The notes: generated from the sequence alone by a model not told the origin. A stretch of 55,169 nucleotides of DNA from Chthoniobacter flavus (GCA_945871065.1 CAMBUL010000008.1:1-55169), one strand, 5' to 3'. Numbered from the stretch's first letter, positions 19,415 to 29,973 are shown. Program-made: numbers and translations.

Positions 19415-20010
19415 ACCGCGAGCAACTGCGTGGCCGGCAGGAACGCCACGCGGTCGAGGGCGCTTTGCATCAGGCCTGTGGTCTGCGCGGCCGGCAAGGT
19501 AACCCGTGCCGCATCCGCGCCAAGAATACACTCGGCGAGCAGGAGCGCCCCGGCAACCTGCAGGAAGGGCAGATGAAAGGCCTGCCCGCGGGCGGCAAAG
19601 ACGGTGGCCAGATGTCCAGCCGACGGGTTGACCCGCGCTGCCTCCGAAAGCCTCTCGAGCAGCCTTGCACCTTGGGGTGGCTGGAAAGCGGTGAGCAGGT
19701 GACGTCCCGCGGCCAGACTCCCACCCGACAAGTCTGTCGGCAGTTCCGCCCCGAGGACGGCGTCTTCGGCCAGCACCGCCGCCGCGTCCTGCCGCGCCGC
19801 CGCCGACTGGAGGGCGGCCAAGGAAGGATGCAAAACGGGCAGAAACACCCCGGTGACCCAGCGATCCCAATCGGCCTCGAGCGTTTCGCATCCCGCCGGG
19901 ACGAAAGTGATGGCGCCGCACTCCTCGTGCGAAGGCAGGCACAATGCGACAAGGCGCCACCATGCGGTGATTTCTGCCACGGAATCTGATGCGGGCACGG
20001 GCTGAAACAT
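19411..20010 (-). CDS. Hypothetical protein, possible UreF-like helical protein
   Basis: MFQPVPASDSVAEIT...; ATG 20010; overlaps clpS start by 4 nt. Helical, Ala-rich; spacing of segments resembles UreF but lacks strong motif support. Confidence 0.45.
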   Translation of the reverse strand: MFQPVPASDSVAEITAWWRLVALCLPSHEECGAITFVPAGCETLEADWDRWVTGVFLPVLHPSLAALQSAAARQDAAAVLAEDAVLGAELPTDLSGGSLAAGRHLLTAFQPPQGARLLERLSEAARVNPSAGHLATVFAARGQAFHLPFLQVAGALLLAECILGADAARVTLPAAQTTGLMQSALDRVAFLPATQLLAV

Positions 20011-20018
20011 GGCCGAGG

Positions 20019-20474
20019 TTAGCACAATCCACGCAGGGCGCGGCGCAAAATTTTCTCTTGCATTGCCCGCATGGCGGCACCGTTGCGGGGGGTGGCATCT
20101 GACCATCCGGCGAGGTGCAATATGCCATGCACGGCGTAGCGCGCGATTTCCTCGGGCAGGGACAAAGCGCGTTGCTGTGCCTCGCGTTTGGCTGTTTCAA
20201 CGCTGATCACGATTTCACCGTACGGGAAGGTGATAACATCGGTCGGCGACGGGTTATTTAAGAATTCCTGGTGCAACGCGGCGATGCGCACGTCGGAGAC
20301 GAGGACGAATCCGATCTCTCCGAGTTGCCCGAGGACCGACTCCCCGCGCTCGGCCTCGCGGATCGAAGGCCAAGCGGCAGCGACCACCGCCCGCACCGCG
20401 GGCAACGACAATGGTGCGGACGAAACAACTCGCTGGCGGTTGGACCAAATGAAAACGGGAGGCGGAAGCACCAT
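20019..20474 (-). CDS. ybeY: Endoribonuclease YbeY (rRNA maturation factor)
   Basis: EFLNNPSPTDVITFPYGEIVIS and ARYAVHGILHLAGWSD; third metal ligand is Asp in place of the usual His. Confidence 0.92.
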   Translation of the reverse strand: MVLPPPVFIWSNRQRVVSSAPLSLPAVRAVVAAAWPSIREAERGESVLGQLGEIGFVLVSDVRIAALHQEFLNNPSPTDVITFPYGEIVISVETAKREAQQRALSLPEEIARYAVHGILHLAGWSDATPRNGAAMRAMQEKILRRALRGLC

Positions 20475-20528
20475 CCCTCCTTAAGACCAAGCGGCACTCG
20501 TGCCAAGATTGGAAGCGACGCAGGGGTA

Positions 20529-20599
20529 GAGTGGTCAGCGTTCCGCTTTCAGTGATTCCGTGAACGGAGCACAAAATGAAAACCGTGGGTTGACCACTC
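20529..20599. repeat. 9-bp perfect inverted repeat GAGTGGTCA...TGACCACTC with inner hairpin
   Basis: Arms at 20529-20537 and 20591-20599; inner CCGT-ga-ACGG; in the gap between the 7TM-HD gene and ybeY. Confidence 0.6.
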
Positions 20600-20619
20600 C
20601 GGCCAAATCGCCGCGATTC

Positions 20620-22203
20620 TCAGGCCGTCGCCTTTGCCACCGTGGCGCCTTTGTCCTGCTTCTCCTCGTCCTCGGCGTAGGCGATGCGGCTGTGCATCAT
20701 GTTGAGCAAGGTGAAGCGGAAGCTGGCGGACAGCTTGCGGATGTCGGCCAGAGTGAGCGGACATTCACTAAGCAGGCCCTCGTCCATCTTGCGCTCGATC
20801 ACCTCGCCGACCAACTCCTCGACACGTTGCGGGGTGGGGCGTTTGAGACTGCGGGAGGCGCTTTCCACCGCATCGGCCAGACAAATGATGCCGCTCTCCT
20901 TGCTTTGAGGGTTCGGGCCGGGGTAGCGGAAGTTTTCCTCCTGCACGGCCGGGACATCCTCTGCCCGGAGGTTCATGATTTTTCCGCCGAGACGGGCGTC
21001 CTCCGCCTGACGTTTGGCGCGCTCGTGGAAAAAACGGACTAGCGAGTTGCCGTGGTGTTCGCGGATGACATCGATCACCAGGTCGTTGAGTTTGTTTTTC
21101 AGACCGAGATCGACGCCTTCTTTGACGTGGGAAAGGATGATAAGCGCGCTCATCGAGGGCGCAAGGTCGTCGTGGGGATTGACCCCGCCGGCCATATTTT
21201 CGGTGAAATATTCCGGCTTTACCATCTTCCCGATGTCGTGAAAATAGGCACAGACTCGGCAGATGGTCGGATTGGCGCCGATGGCTTCGGCGCCGGCCTC
21301 GGCGAGATTGGCCACGGCGAGACTGTGATGATAGGTGCCCGGCGCCTCGAGGGTCATCCGCTTGAGCAGTGGATGGTTCAAGTCGGCCGACTCGAGCCAC
21401 GATATGTCCGTGGTGATGCCAAAGATGTGCTCGAGGACGGGCAGGATACCGCTGACCAGAATGGCCGTGCCCACCCCCACGCCGAAGGCGGCCAGCGTTT
21501 GCCACACCACCATGCCCCAGTCGGTGAGCTGAGGTTCGGTGATCAGCCGGGGTCCGATCTGGCCGAAAATGGCGGCCAGCAACCAAACGCCAATGCCGAC
21601 ATAAAGACCGGCCCTGATGAGTTGGCCGCGGCGGCGTACTTGCAACGTGAAGAGCACGGCGACCACTCCGGAGATGAGGGAAATGACGAGAAAAACCGTG
21701 TCGATGACCGGCATGAGAAAGGCGCCCCACAAACTGGCCACCACCGCGCCGAAAAGCCCGAGGTGGCGCCCGAGCAGCACCGAAAAAACCAGCGGGGCGA
21801 ACGCGTAGGGAATGAGCATGGGCAACAACTGCAGGTCGATGCGCCCGGTGTCGGCCAGCACGAGCAGGCCTTTGATCGTGGCCAGCTGGGTGAGCAGGAT
21901 CCCGTAGATGAGCGCGAGGCTCGAATTGCGGTAAAAAGCCTGCGGATGGTTGACCCAGAGTTGCGCGATGGAAATGGCGAAAACGAGCAAGCAGATGAGG
22001 TATTTTTTGAGCGGTTCTTCCTGCGGACCCCCCGTGAAAATGAGGAAGCCGAGGCCGACGGCGAAAAGCGCGAAGACAAGCACCCGCGGCAGCCAGCCGC
22101 AGGCCAGCCCCTCGCGCCACGGACTGTCCTCGACCGTGCGGCGTGATTTGCCGCAGGCCAGGCCTTTTTTCACCAACTGCTGCCGATGAAGGAATTTGCG
22201 CAT
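20620..22203 (-). CDS. 7TM-HD family phosphohydrolase (PgpH/YqfF-like, putative c-di-AMP phosphodiesterase)
   Basis: Multiple TM helices then LESADLNHPLLKRMTLEAPGTYHHSLAVANLAEAGAEAIGANPTICRVCAYFHDIGKMVKPEYFTENM...REHHGNSLVRFF. Confidence 0.88.
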   Translation of the reverse strand: MRKFLHRQQLVKKGLACGKSRRTVEDSPWREGLACGWLPRVLVFALFAVGLGFLIFTGGPQEEPLKKYLICLLVFAISIAQLWVNHPQAFYRNSSLALIYGILLTQLATIKGLLVLADTGRIDLQLLPMLIPYAFAPLVFSVLLGRHLGLFGAVVASLWGAFLMPVIDTVFLVISLISGVVAVLFTLQVRRRGQLIRAGLYVGIGVWLLAAIFGQIGPRLITEPQLTDWGMVVWQTLAAFGVGVGTAILVSGILPVLEHIFGITTDISWLESADLNHPLLKRMTLEAPGTYHHSLAVANLAEAGAEAIGANPTICRVCAYFHDIGKMVKPEYFTENMAGGVNPHDDLAPSMSALIILSHVKEGVDLGLKNKLNDLVIDVIREHHGNSLVRFFHERAKRQAEDARLGGKIMNLRAEDVPAVQEENFRYPGPNPQSKESGIICLADAVESASRSLKRPTPQRVEELVGEVIERKMDEGLLSECPLTLADIRKLSASFRFTLLNMMHSRIAYAEDEEKQDKGATVAKATA

Positions 22204-22281
22204 GTCGTGTCCGGCCTCTCGGGAGGCCAGTGAAATTAGGGATTAGGGTAGGTTGGTCGGTGGAACGCGGCAAGAAGCCGG

Positions 22282-23526
22282 TCAGACGGTCAAGGCCGCC
22301 ACGCCCGGAAGCACCTTGCCCTCAAGGAATTCCAAACTGGCCCCGCCACCCGTGGAGCAGTGGCTGACTTTGTCTGCCACGCCGAATTTTTTCGCCGCTG
22401 TGGCCGTGTCCCCGCCCCCCACGACCGTGGTTGCTCCTTGCGCTGTGGCCTCGGCCACTGCCTCGGCCATGGCTTTCGATGCGCCGGAAAATTTTTCGAA
22501 TTCGAAGACCCCGGGAGGACCGTTCCAAATGATGGTCTTCGCACCCAGAATGGCTTCGCGGTAAAGCGCGATGGACTTCGGGCCGGCATCGAGACCTTCC
22601 CAGCCGGCGGGAATACCCGAGGCGTCGTCGGCCGGTTGCGTGTTGGCGTCCGGCGAAAAAGCGTCGCCGCAGACAAAGTCGACCGGGAATATGAGCTTCA
22701 CCTGACGTGCTTTGGCCTTGGCCACCAGGTCGGCTACGATCTTGGCACCTTCCGGGTCAAAGAGGCTGCCGCCGATTTCCATGCCACCGAGAACTTTCTT
22801 GAACGTGTAGGCCATGCCGCCCCCGATAATGATGGCGTCAGCTTTCTCGATGAGGTTGGTAATGAGCGGGATTTTGTCCGCGATCTTCGCGCCGCCGAGA
22901 ATGGCGAGCAGCGGCCGCTGCGGATGTTCGAGCACGGCCGCGAAAGCATTAAGTTCCTTTTCCATCAAGAAGCCGGCGGCTTTCTCCGGGAGGTCAACCC
23001 CGACCATCGAGGAATGCGCGCGGTGCGCCGTGCCGAAGGCATCGTTGATGTAAACATCGCCGAGCTTGCTCAGACTGGTGCGGAAGGCGGCGACTTTGGC
23101 GGGGTCGGCTTTGACCGATGACCCGTCCTCATTCTTTGCTTTCCCTTCTTCCTCGAGGTGGAAGCGGAGGTTTTCGAGAAGGACAACATCGCCGGGCAGC
23201 AACTTAGCGCAGGCCTCTTCCGCCGCCGGACCGGAGCAATCGGGAACGAACCTGACCGGTTTTCCCAAGAGTTTTTCCAATTCCGCCGCAACCGGTTGAA
23301 GGGTGTATTTGTCCACCTTCTGGCCGTTGGGACGTCCGAGGTGGCTCATCAGGACAACAGAACCGCCCTGGCCGAGCACGTGTTCGATCGTCGGCAAGGC
23401 GGCGACAATGCGTTGGTTGTTGGTGATCGCGCCGGTCGCTTTGTCCTGCGGGACATTAAAATCCACGCGGATCAGCGCGCGTTTGCCGGCGAAGTCGATG
23501 TCGCGGAGAGTGCGGAATTGGGCCAT
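22282..23526 (-). CDS. pgk: Phosphoglycerate kinase
   Basis: Start [102 protein letters not shown]. Confidence 0.98.
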   Translation of the reverse strand: MAQFRTLRDIDFAGKRALIRVDFNVPQDKATGAITNNQRIVAALPTIEHVLGQGGSVVLMSHLGRPNGQKVDKYTLQPVAAELEKLLGKPVRFVPDCSGPAAEEACAKLLPGDVVLLENLRFHLEEEGKAKNEDGSSVKADPAKVAAFRTSLSKLGDVYINDAFGTAHRAHSSMVGVDLPEKAAGFLMEKELNAFAAVLEHPQRPLLAILGGAKIADKIPLITNLIEKADAIIIGGGMAYTFKKVLGGMEIGGSLFDPEGAKIVADLVAKAKARQVKLIFPVDFVCGDAFSPDANTQPADDASGIPAGWEGLDAGPKSIALYREAILGAKTIIWNGPPGVFEFEKFSGASKAMAEAVAEATAQGATTVVGGGDTATAAKKFGVADKVSHCSTGGGASLEFLEGKVLPGVAALTV

Positions 23527-23588
23527 GGTTTTACCGGAGAAGGACACGGCGCCCGAGTTGCCCCGGACGCCGCGTCGGCTTGGTTCTT

Positions 23589-24713
<1,125 letters not shown>

Positions 24714-24730
24714 TCCACGAATAACCCCCC

Positions 24731-25609
24731 CTACTCCAGTTCGAAGTTTATCGTGACCTGATAAGCCCCTCCCGACAGAAGGCCGGCGGGGGGTGGGTTG
24801 ACCTTCAGGACGCGGCGGGCGGCGGCCATGACACTCTCGTCCATGACCACATTGCCCGAAGAGCGGACCACTGCGAAATCGGAGATTCGGCCGTCCGACT
24901 CGATCTTGATGCGTAAGCCGGTGACGAAGTTGGCCGTCCCAGCGATGCTCGTCGGTTGGTCCCAGACGCTGAAAAAGCAGTCGTGGATGTGCTCGTGAAA
25001 AACGCCGAACATGCTGTCCCCGCTCCCTCCGACCGCGCCGGTAGCGGAGCCGGAGGCTGCGCCGGCGGAACCTCCCGTCTTGGTGCCCACCGCCTCGGCT
25101 TTCGGCACGGAACTCTCACTCTTCTTGTCCACGTTCTCCGATTTGACCGGTGAAGGTTTGGGTGAAGCCTTCGGATTAGCTTTGGGCGAAGCTTTGGGTG
25201 ACGGCTTCGGCGAGGCCTTGGGCGAAGGTTTCGTCGATGGCTTGGGCGTGGGTTTGGGCGTGGGCTTGGGAGTTGCTTTGGGCGATGGCTTCGGGGTCGG
25301 CGTGGGCCTCGGAGTCGGTGGGGGGGTCGGTGTGGGTGTCGGGGTCGGGGTCGGCAGCGCGATCTCGCTCGGATTCGAGGACAACTGGGAAGCCGGCACG
25401 GGCTCGATCTCGGGCAAGGGGTCGAATTTTTTCGGATCGATCGTCTCTTCCTCCGTTTCCGGCGGAAGAAAGTCGGATGTGTTTAACCAAGTGACCTTCG
25501 CCTGTTGCACGCGTACCTCACGCGTGCTCCAATAAAAAAGGAGACCGATAAGCAGCCCGTGCAAAAGAGCCACGGCGACAACCGTGCGCCGGAAACGCGG
25601 TTTCCCCAT
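24731..25609 (-). CDS. tonB: TonB family energy transducer with very long Pro/Lys/Thr/Ser repeat linker
   Basis: N-terminal TM anchor, PTPTPTP...PKPSPKASPKP linker, C-terminal GLRIKIESDGRISDFAVVRSSGNVVMDESVMAAARRVLKVNPPPAGL TonB_C. Confidence 0.88.
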   Translation of the reverse strand: MGKPRFRRTVVAVALLHGLLIGLLFYWSTREVRVQQAKVTWLNTSDFLPPETEEETIDPKKFDPLPEIEPVPASQLSSNPSEIALPTPTPTPTPTPPPTPRPTPTPKPSPKATPKPTPKPTPKPSTKPSPKASPKPSPKASPKANPKASPKPSPVKSENVDKKSESSVPKAEAVGTKTGGSAGAASGSATGAVGGSGDSMFGVFHEHIHDCFFSVWDQPTSIAGTANFVTGLRIKIESDGRISDFAVVRSSGNVVMDESVMAAARRVLKVNPPPAGLLSGGAYQVTINFELE

Positions 25610-25616
25610 GACGGCT

Positions 25617-26033
25617 TCAGTCTTCCTCGGGCCGAGTCATCACGCCGACCTTCATCACTCCGGCTTTCTGGATGACGTCCATAAGCGAGACAAATTTCTG
25701 CACGGAAAGCTCGCGGTGCGGCCGCACCACAACGGCGGCCTGCGGGTCCTCTTTGCGCAGGGCGGCGAGGCGCTGTCCGATTTCGGACTCGGTCATTTGC
25801 ACTTCGTTGAGCTTGAGCACCTCGTTGCGGTCGATCGAAACGATCGTCACCTTTGAGGGATCGACTTCCTTGCTCGCCGCCTGACTCGAAGGAACAACGA
25901 GGTCCATGCTGTTCTCGAGCAACGGTGTTGTGATCATGAAAATGATGAGCAGCACGAACGCGAGGTCGAGCAGCGGGGTGACATTGATCTCCGAGAGCGT
26001 GGAGAGCGGTTGTTTGTCGGAATAGCGGCGCAT
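25617..26033 (-). CDS. exbD: ExbD/TolR family biopolymer transport protein
   Basis: LSEINVTPLLDLAFVLLIIFMITTPLLENSMDLVVP; start MRRYSDKQPLS at 26033. Confidence 0.94.
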   Translation of the reverse strand: MRRYSDKQPLSTLSEINVTPLLDLAFVLLIIFMITTPLLENSMDLVVPSSQAASKEVDPSKVTIVSIDRNEVLKLNEVQMTESEIGQRLAALRKEDPQAAVVVRPHRELSVQKFVSLMDVIQKAGVMKVGVMTRPEED

Positions 26034-26040
26034 AGGACGA

Positions 26041-26790
26041 TCATCCGCCGCGGCCGAAGTTGACGTAGCGGTGCCCGAACTCCGAGGAAAGCTCCGCCGC
26101 ATAGTTGTCCGTGTGCACGATGAGCGAGCGCAGGCTGGTGATGAGAAAATTGTAGCCGAACATCGCGGGAATCGCGACGAGCAGGCCGATGACCGTGGTC
26201 ACCAGCGCGCCGGCCACACCCGGCGCCATCGCCGCGAGATTGGGCGTTCCCGCGATGGCGATACCGGCGAACGCATCCATCACACCCCACACCGTGCCGA
26301 GCAACCCGAGAAACGGCGAACCGCTCACCACCGTGGCCAGAATGATCATCTGCGATTCCATGCGCAGCCCCGCTTCGCCCACCGCCCGCTCCATCGCTAC
26401 GGTCACCGCGCGCATCTGCGCGGGCGAAATTTTGTCTGCCACCTCGACGCGCGCGGCAAACGTGTCGTCCACTTCCTGCGAGCCGAGCATCTGCAGAGCC
26501 AACTCCGCACAGCCCGCGCGGTAAACGTCGTAAGCCGGCGAGCCCTCGAAGGCCAGACCCGCCTCGTAAACGTGGAGCGGTTGCCTGTTGCGCCTGAATA
26601 CCGCGAAAAAGCGCTCGGTTTGCTTGCGCGCAAAGCGGATCATGCGGAACTTGGTGATGATGACCGACCAACTGAAGATCGAGGCAAGGAACAACGCGGC
26701 GACGACGGCATGGCCGGCGACGGTCGATTCTTGGAACGCGAAATACAGACCGTCGGCAGCGAGAAGTTTCGGCAGGAAGATGTTCACCAT
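26041..26790 (-). CDS. exbB: ExbB/TolQ/MotA proton channel family protein
   Basis: PFLGLLGTVWGVMDAFAGIAIAGTPNLAAMAPGVAGALVTTVIGLLVAIPAMFGYN; start taken as MVNIFLPKLLAADG (ATG 26790), as the longer ORF begins with TTG. Confidence 0.92.
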   Translation of the reverse strand: MVNIFLPKLLAADGLYFAFQESTVAGHAVVAALFLASIFSWSVIITKFRMIRFARKQTERFFAVFRRNRQPLHVYEAGLAFEGSPAYDVYRAGCAELALQMLGSQEVDDTFAARVEVADKISPAQMRAVTVAMERAVGEAGLRMESQMIILATVVSGSPFLGLLGTVWGVMDAFAGIAIAGTPNLAAMAPGVAGALVTTVIGLLVAIPAMFGYNFLITSLRSLIVHTDNYAAELSSEFGHRYVNFGRGG

Positions 26791-26824
26791 GCGCTCGAGG
26801 ATCCATACTAGGACTTGGCCAGCC

Positions 26825-27589
26825 GTGTGCAAGATCGCTGCATTGCTCGCGCTGGTCCATGGAGCGCCGGCTGCTGACGCCGGCGCTTACGATGTCTTCG
26901 GCCGCGCCCTCGCCCCGATCGCCGCTGCCGTGCTTGGCACTGCGGAAGGACAGAGCCGGGCGATGGTCGCCGAATGCCGGGTGAACAGTGCAACCGGGCT
27001 GCTAGCCGCTGCTGCCGGGACGCGCCTCCGCCTAGCTGTCCAGTCACCCGATCGCTTCCGCATCGATGTCGTCCGCGAGGGCGGCGCCACACCACTCACC
27101 GCCTGCCGTGACGGCAAAGAACTCTGGGCCGTACCGGCCGAACCTATGACCGCGCTGGCCCAAGCGGCCGGCTTCGACACATCCGACCCAACCCCGGACC
27201 CCACCTCGCCTCCGCTCATCCCCCTCGCGGTGGACCCGCAAATGCTGTCCTTCCTGCCGCTCGTCTTCGACGTGAAGGATCTCGGCACCGAGGAAAACCC
27301 CCAACGCCGCGTGCTGGAGTTCGGCTTCCTCCCGCAGTTGCGCGAGGCCATCAAGGTGGAGGACTTCATGGGGCGGGCTTGGATCGGCGCCAACGACAAA
27401 CCAACGCGGTTGGTCCTGACCACATCGCAAGGCGAGATAGACCTCGAAATCGAAAAACTCGACTTCGCTGGCGAATTGGCTGCCAGCGCATGGCAACCGT
27501 CCGAAGGACAGGAAGCGCTCCGCCTGCCCGCCTCGTCGCTCAACCAGCTCTTCGAAAAAATGCTCGGGGTCGGCCCCGCCGTGGAATAA
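26825..27589 (+). CDS. Secreted/periplasmic protein, possibly LolA-like (beta-rich) domain
   Basis: Signal-peptide-like (V)CKIAALLALVHGAPAADA from GTG 26825; then RLAVQSPDRFRIDVVREGGATPLTACRDGKELWAVPAEP, pattern reminiscent of LolA/DUF-type lipoprotein carriers. Confidence 0.5.
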   Translation: MCKIAALLALVHGAPAADAGAYDVFGRALAPIAAAVLGTAEGQSRAMVAECRVNSATGLLAAAAGTRLRLAVQSPDRFRIDVVREGGATPLTACRDGKELWAVPAEPMTALAQAAGFDTSDPTPDPTSPPLIPLAVDPQMLSFLPLVFDVKDLGTEENPQRRVLEFGFLPQLREAIKVEDFMGRAWIGANDKPTRLVLTTSQGEIDLEIEKLDFAGELAASAWQPSEGQEALRLPASSLNQLFEKMLGVGPAVE

Positions 27590-27620
27590 CGGACGGCTCC
27601 AAAGCGGACGCCGCCGTGCC

Positions 27621-28061
27621 TCAATCCCTGACCAGACCGTCCGGCAACTCGTCGTGATCGTCTCCGCGCCGGGGAAAATGTTCCGCGAGCAAATCCCCCG
27701 CACGGCGGATTCCGGCCACCAGTCCGGCGGTGAATAGCCCCTCGGCAAATTCCCCTTCCAGAATTTTCGCCGTCTCATCCCAGAAGCGCTGGCCGCATTT
27801 CCGGTGCACCGCTTCATCCCCGATCACGGCAAAGGCCCGGTCGCGTGGCACCACATAGAAAAGCACCGCATTGCGATCGTCCGTGGTGTCCATATCAAGC
27901 CGGTGGAATTCCGCACAAGCCCGCTCGTTGGCCATGCGTCCCCGCAACCGTCGACGCGAAACGAACACCCGCACCTCACCCGAAGTAAGTTGTTCCACCT
28001 CGCGCACCGCGGCCAGCACGGCCGCCTCGTCGATTAGGTTGAGAAATTCCGCAGCATTCAT
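27621..28061 (-). CDS. TPM-domain protein (TLP18.3/Psb32/MOLO-1 family)
   Basis: MNAAEFLNLIDEAAVLAAVREVEQLTSGEVRVFVSRRR...RNAVLFYVVPRDRAFAVIGDEAVHRKCGQRFWD. Confidence 0.82.
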   Translation of the reverse strand: MNAAEFLNLIDEAAVLAAVREVEQLTSGEVRVFVSRRRLRGRMANERACAEFHRLDMDTTDDRNAVLFYVVPRDRAFAVIGDEAVHRKCGQRFWDETAKILEGEFAEGLFTAGLVAGIRRAGDLLAEHFPRRGDDHDELPDGLVRD

Positions 28062-28062
28062 C

Positions 28063-28848
28063 TCACCATCTTCCACTCGCTCCTCCCCCACCAAATCCCC
28101 CGCCGCCGCCTGAAAACCCCCCGCCGCCGAACCCGCCACCACCGCTGCCAAAGCCTCCACCCCCAAAACCTCCGCCGGGGAGAAACACATCCCGCCGTCC
28201 CCGCGGAGTGTAAACCGTGCCGCCGCGACCGTGGCTGCGCTGGATCACCACGATCAGAACAACGATCAAAATCATCCAAAACACGAATCCAGCCACCATC
28301 TGGGGTCTCGCCGATTCCTCACTGACCAGCCTACCGGTTCCCTCATACTCGCCCCGCGCGGCCGCCATAAGCGCATCGGCGCCCTTGACAATCCCCCCAC
28401 CCAGATCGCCTGCGCGGAAAGATGGTACAATTACTTCGTTGATGATGCGGTTGGCTAGGGCGTCAGGCACTGCGCCCTCCAAACCGTAGCCCACTTCGAC
28501 CCGCAATTGCCGCGATTCGGGAAAAACAAAAAGTACCATCCCGTTCTCCCGGTCCTTGCCTCCCGCACCCCACGCCTCGGCCACCCGCTGGGTGAAATCC
28601 TCCATCGCATAATCGTCCGGCACCTTGGGAAACACGGCGACCACAAGCTGGTTCGACGTCTCGCGCTCGAACTGCTTCAAATCATACGCCAGCACCGAAC
28701 TCTGCGTGCTACTGAGCACACCCGCATCGTCGAGTACGTAATCAGCCGGCGCGGACGGCAGCGGTGTGGCGGCCGGGACGGACGTCACGATCACGGCAAG
28801 CAGGAAGCTGGCAAACCAACGTGTTGTCCGGTCAAAAGTCCTGCCCAT
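28063..28848 (-). CDS. TPM-domain membrane protein with Gly-rich C-terminus (YgcG-like)
   Basis: YVLDDAGVLSSTQSSVLAYDLKQFERETSNQLVVAVFPKVPDDYAMEDFTQRVAEAWGAGGKDRENGMVLFVFPESRQLRVEVGYGLEGAVPDALANRII; TM; GGGFGGGGFGSGGGGFGGGGFSGGGG tail. Confidence 0.92.
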   Translation of the reverse strand: MGRTFDRTTRWFASFLLAVIVTSVPAATPLPSAPADYVLDDAGVLSSTQSSVLAYDLKQFERETSNQLVVAVFPKVPDDYAMEDFTQRVAEAWGAGGKDRENGMVLFVFPESRQLRVEVGYGLEGAVPDALANRIINEVIVPSFRAGDLGGGIVKGADALMAAARGEYEGTGRLVSEESARPQMVAGFVFWMILIVVLIVVIQRSHGRGGTVYTPRGRRDVFLPGGGFGGGGFGSGGGGFGGGGFSGGGGGFGGGGASGRW

Positions 28849-28859
28849 AGTTCTTCCGA

Positions 28860-29870
28860 TTAATCTGCCAGCCCGGCCGCGAGTTCGCGAACCAAACCCG
28901 GCCCACGGTAGACCAGCCCAGTGTAAATTTGCACCAAGTCGGCCCCGGCCCGGATCTTTTCCCGGGCATCCGCCGCACTGAAAATTCCTCCCACCCCGAT
29001 GATCGCAACCGAAGCCGGGAGCAACTGCCGCAAGGCCTCCACCATGTGCGTGGATTGCTTCCGCAGTGGCGCGCCGCTCAACCCGCCCCGCTCTTGCCCG
29101 TGGGGCAAACCGGCCACCTCCGAACGCTCGGTCGTCGTGTTGGTCGCGATGACCGCGGCCACCGGATGGCGCGCCACGGTTGCCGCCGCAGCAGCCAGCT
29201 CCGCCGCCCCCAAATCGGGCGCCAACTTCAACGCCAAGGGCACCACTTTGCCATGCTCCGCGGCTAAACGCTCCCGCTCCGTGACCAAAGTGGCGAGCAA
29301 TGTATCGAGGGCCGAGGCGGACTGCAAATCACGCAAACCGGCTGTGTTGGGCGACGAAACATTGACCGCAATGTAGTCCGCCACGCCGTAGACCATGCGC
29401 ATGGCCTGACGGAAATCCTCGACCGCACCTTCCGCCGGTGTGGTGGCATTCTTGCCGATATTGACCCCGACCACGCCGCCCGAACGGTGCCGAGCCAAGC
29501 GGGCCGCCGCCGCCGCCGCACCTTCGTTGTTGAACCCGAGACGATTGATCAAGGCATCAGCCACCGGCAAACGGAAGAGCCGCGGGCGGGGATTGCCCGG
29601 TTGCGGGCGCGGAGTCACCGTGCCTACTTCGACAAAGCCAAAACCCAATGCCCCCCAGGCCCTGACATGGCGCGCATCTTTGTCCATTCCCGCCGCCAGA
29701 CCCACGCGATTGGGAAAAGACAAACCCATCACCTCGACCGGCTTGGCGCCCCGCGGCGCACCCAAAAGCCCCGTCCGCCATGCCGCTTCCAAGCCGGCCA
29801 AAGCCAGTCTGTGGGCCACCTCGGGCGGCAGCAGAAAGAAAAACGGACGCATCAACCGGTAAAGCACCAT
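28860..29870 (-). CDS. pyrD: Dihydroorotate dehydrogenase, class 2 (quinone)
   Basis: MVLYRLMRPFFFLLPPEVAHRLALAGL; GLSFPNRVGLAAGMDKDARHVRAWGALGFGFVEVGTVTPRPQPGNPRPRLFRLP; YIAVNVSSPNTAGLRDLQ. Confidence 0.96.
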   Translation of the reverse strand: MVLYRLMRPFFFLLPPEVAHRLALAGLEAAWRTGLLGAPRGAKPVEVMGLSFPNRVGLAAGMDKDARHVRAWGALGFGFVEVGTVTPRPQPGNPRPRLFRLPVADALINRLGFNNEGAAAAAARLARHRSGGVVGVNIGKNATTPAEGAVEDFRQAMRMVYGVADYIAVNVSSPNTAGLRDLQSASALDTLLATLVTERERLAAEHGKVVPLALKLAPDLGAAELAAAAATVARHPVAAVIATNTTTERSEVAGLPHGQERGGLSGAPLRKQSTHMVEALRQLLPASVAIIGVGGIFSAADAREKIRAGADLVQIYTGLVYRGPGLVRELAAGLAD

Positions 29871-29973
29871 CTGCCAGCAATCGAATATCCGCCCGCCCGA
29901 TGCAAGCCCGCGCGCGCCGGGTGGTTTTTTCTTTTTTTTCTTCTCCCGCACGACGATGATTTACGGCTGATAA

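Noticed and set aside
20768-22273. 501-aa alternative-frame ORF on the same strand as the 7TM-HD gene.
   Set aside because: Arg/His/Pro-rich out-of-frame translation; the HD frame has clear conserved motifs.
25151-25358. Tandem repeat region considered as a CRISPR-like array.
   Set aside because: It is in-frame coding sequence for a Pro/Lys-rich TonB linker with no constant repeat/spacer pattern.
29920-29950. Poly-T/TTTTCTTTTTTTTTCTTC run before the riboswitch as an intrinsic terminator.
   Set aside because: No GC hairpin precedes it on the plus strand; on the minus strand it is an A-rich stretch upstream of pyrD, more likely promoter/leader sequence.
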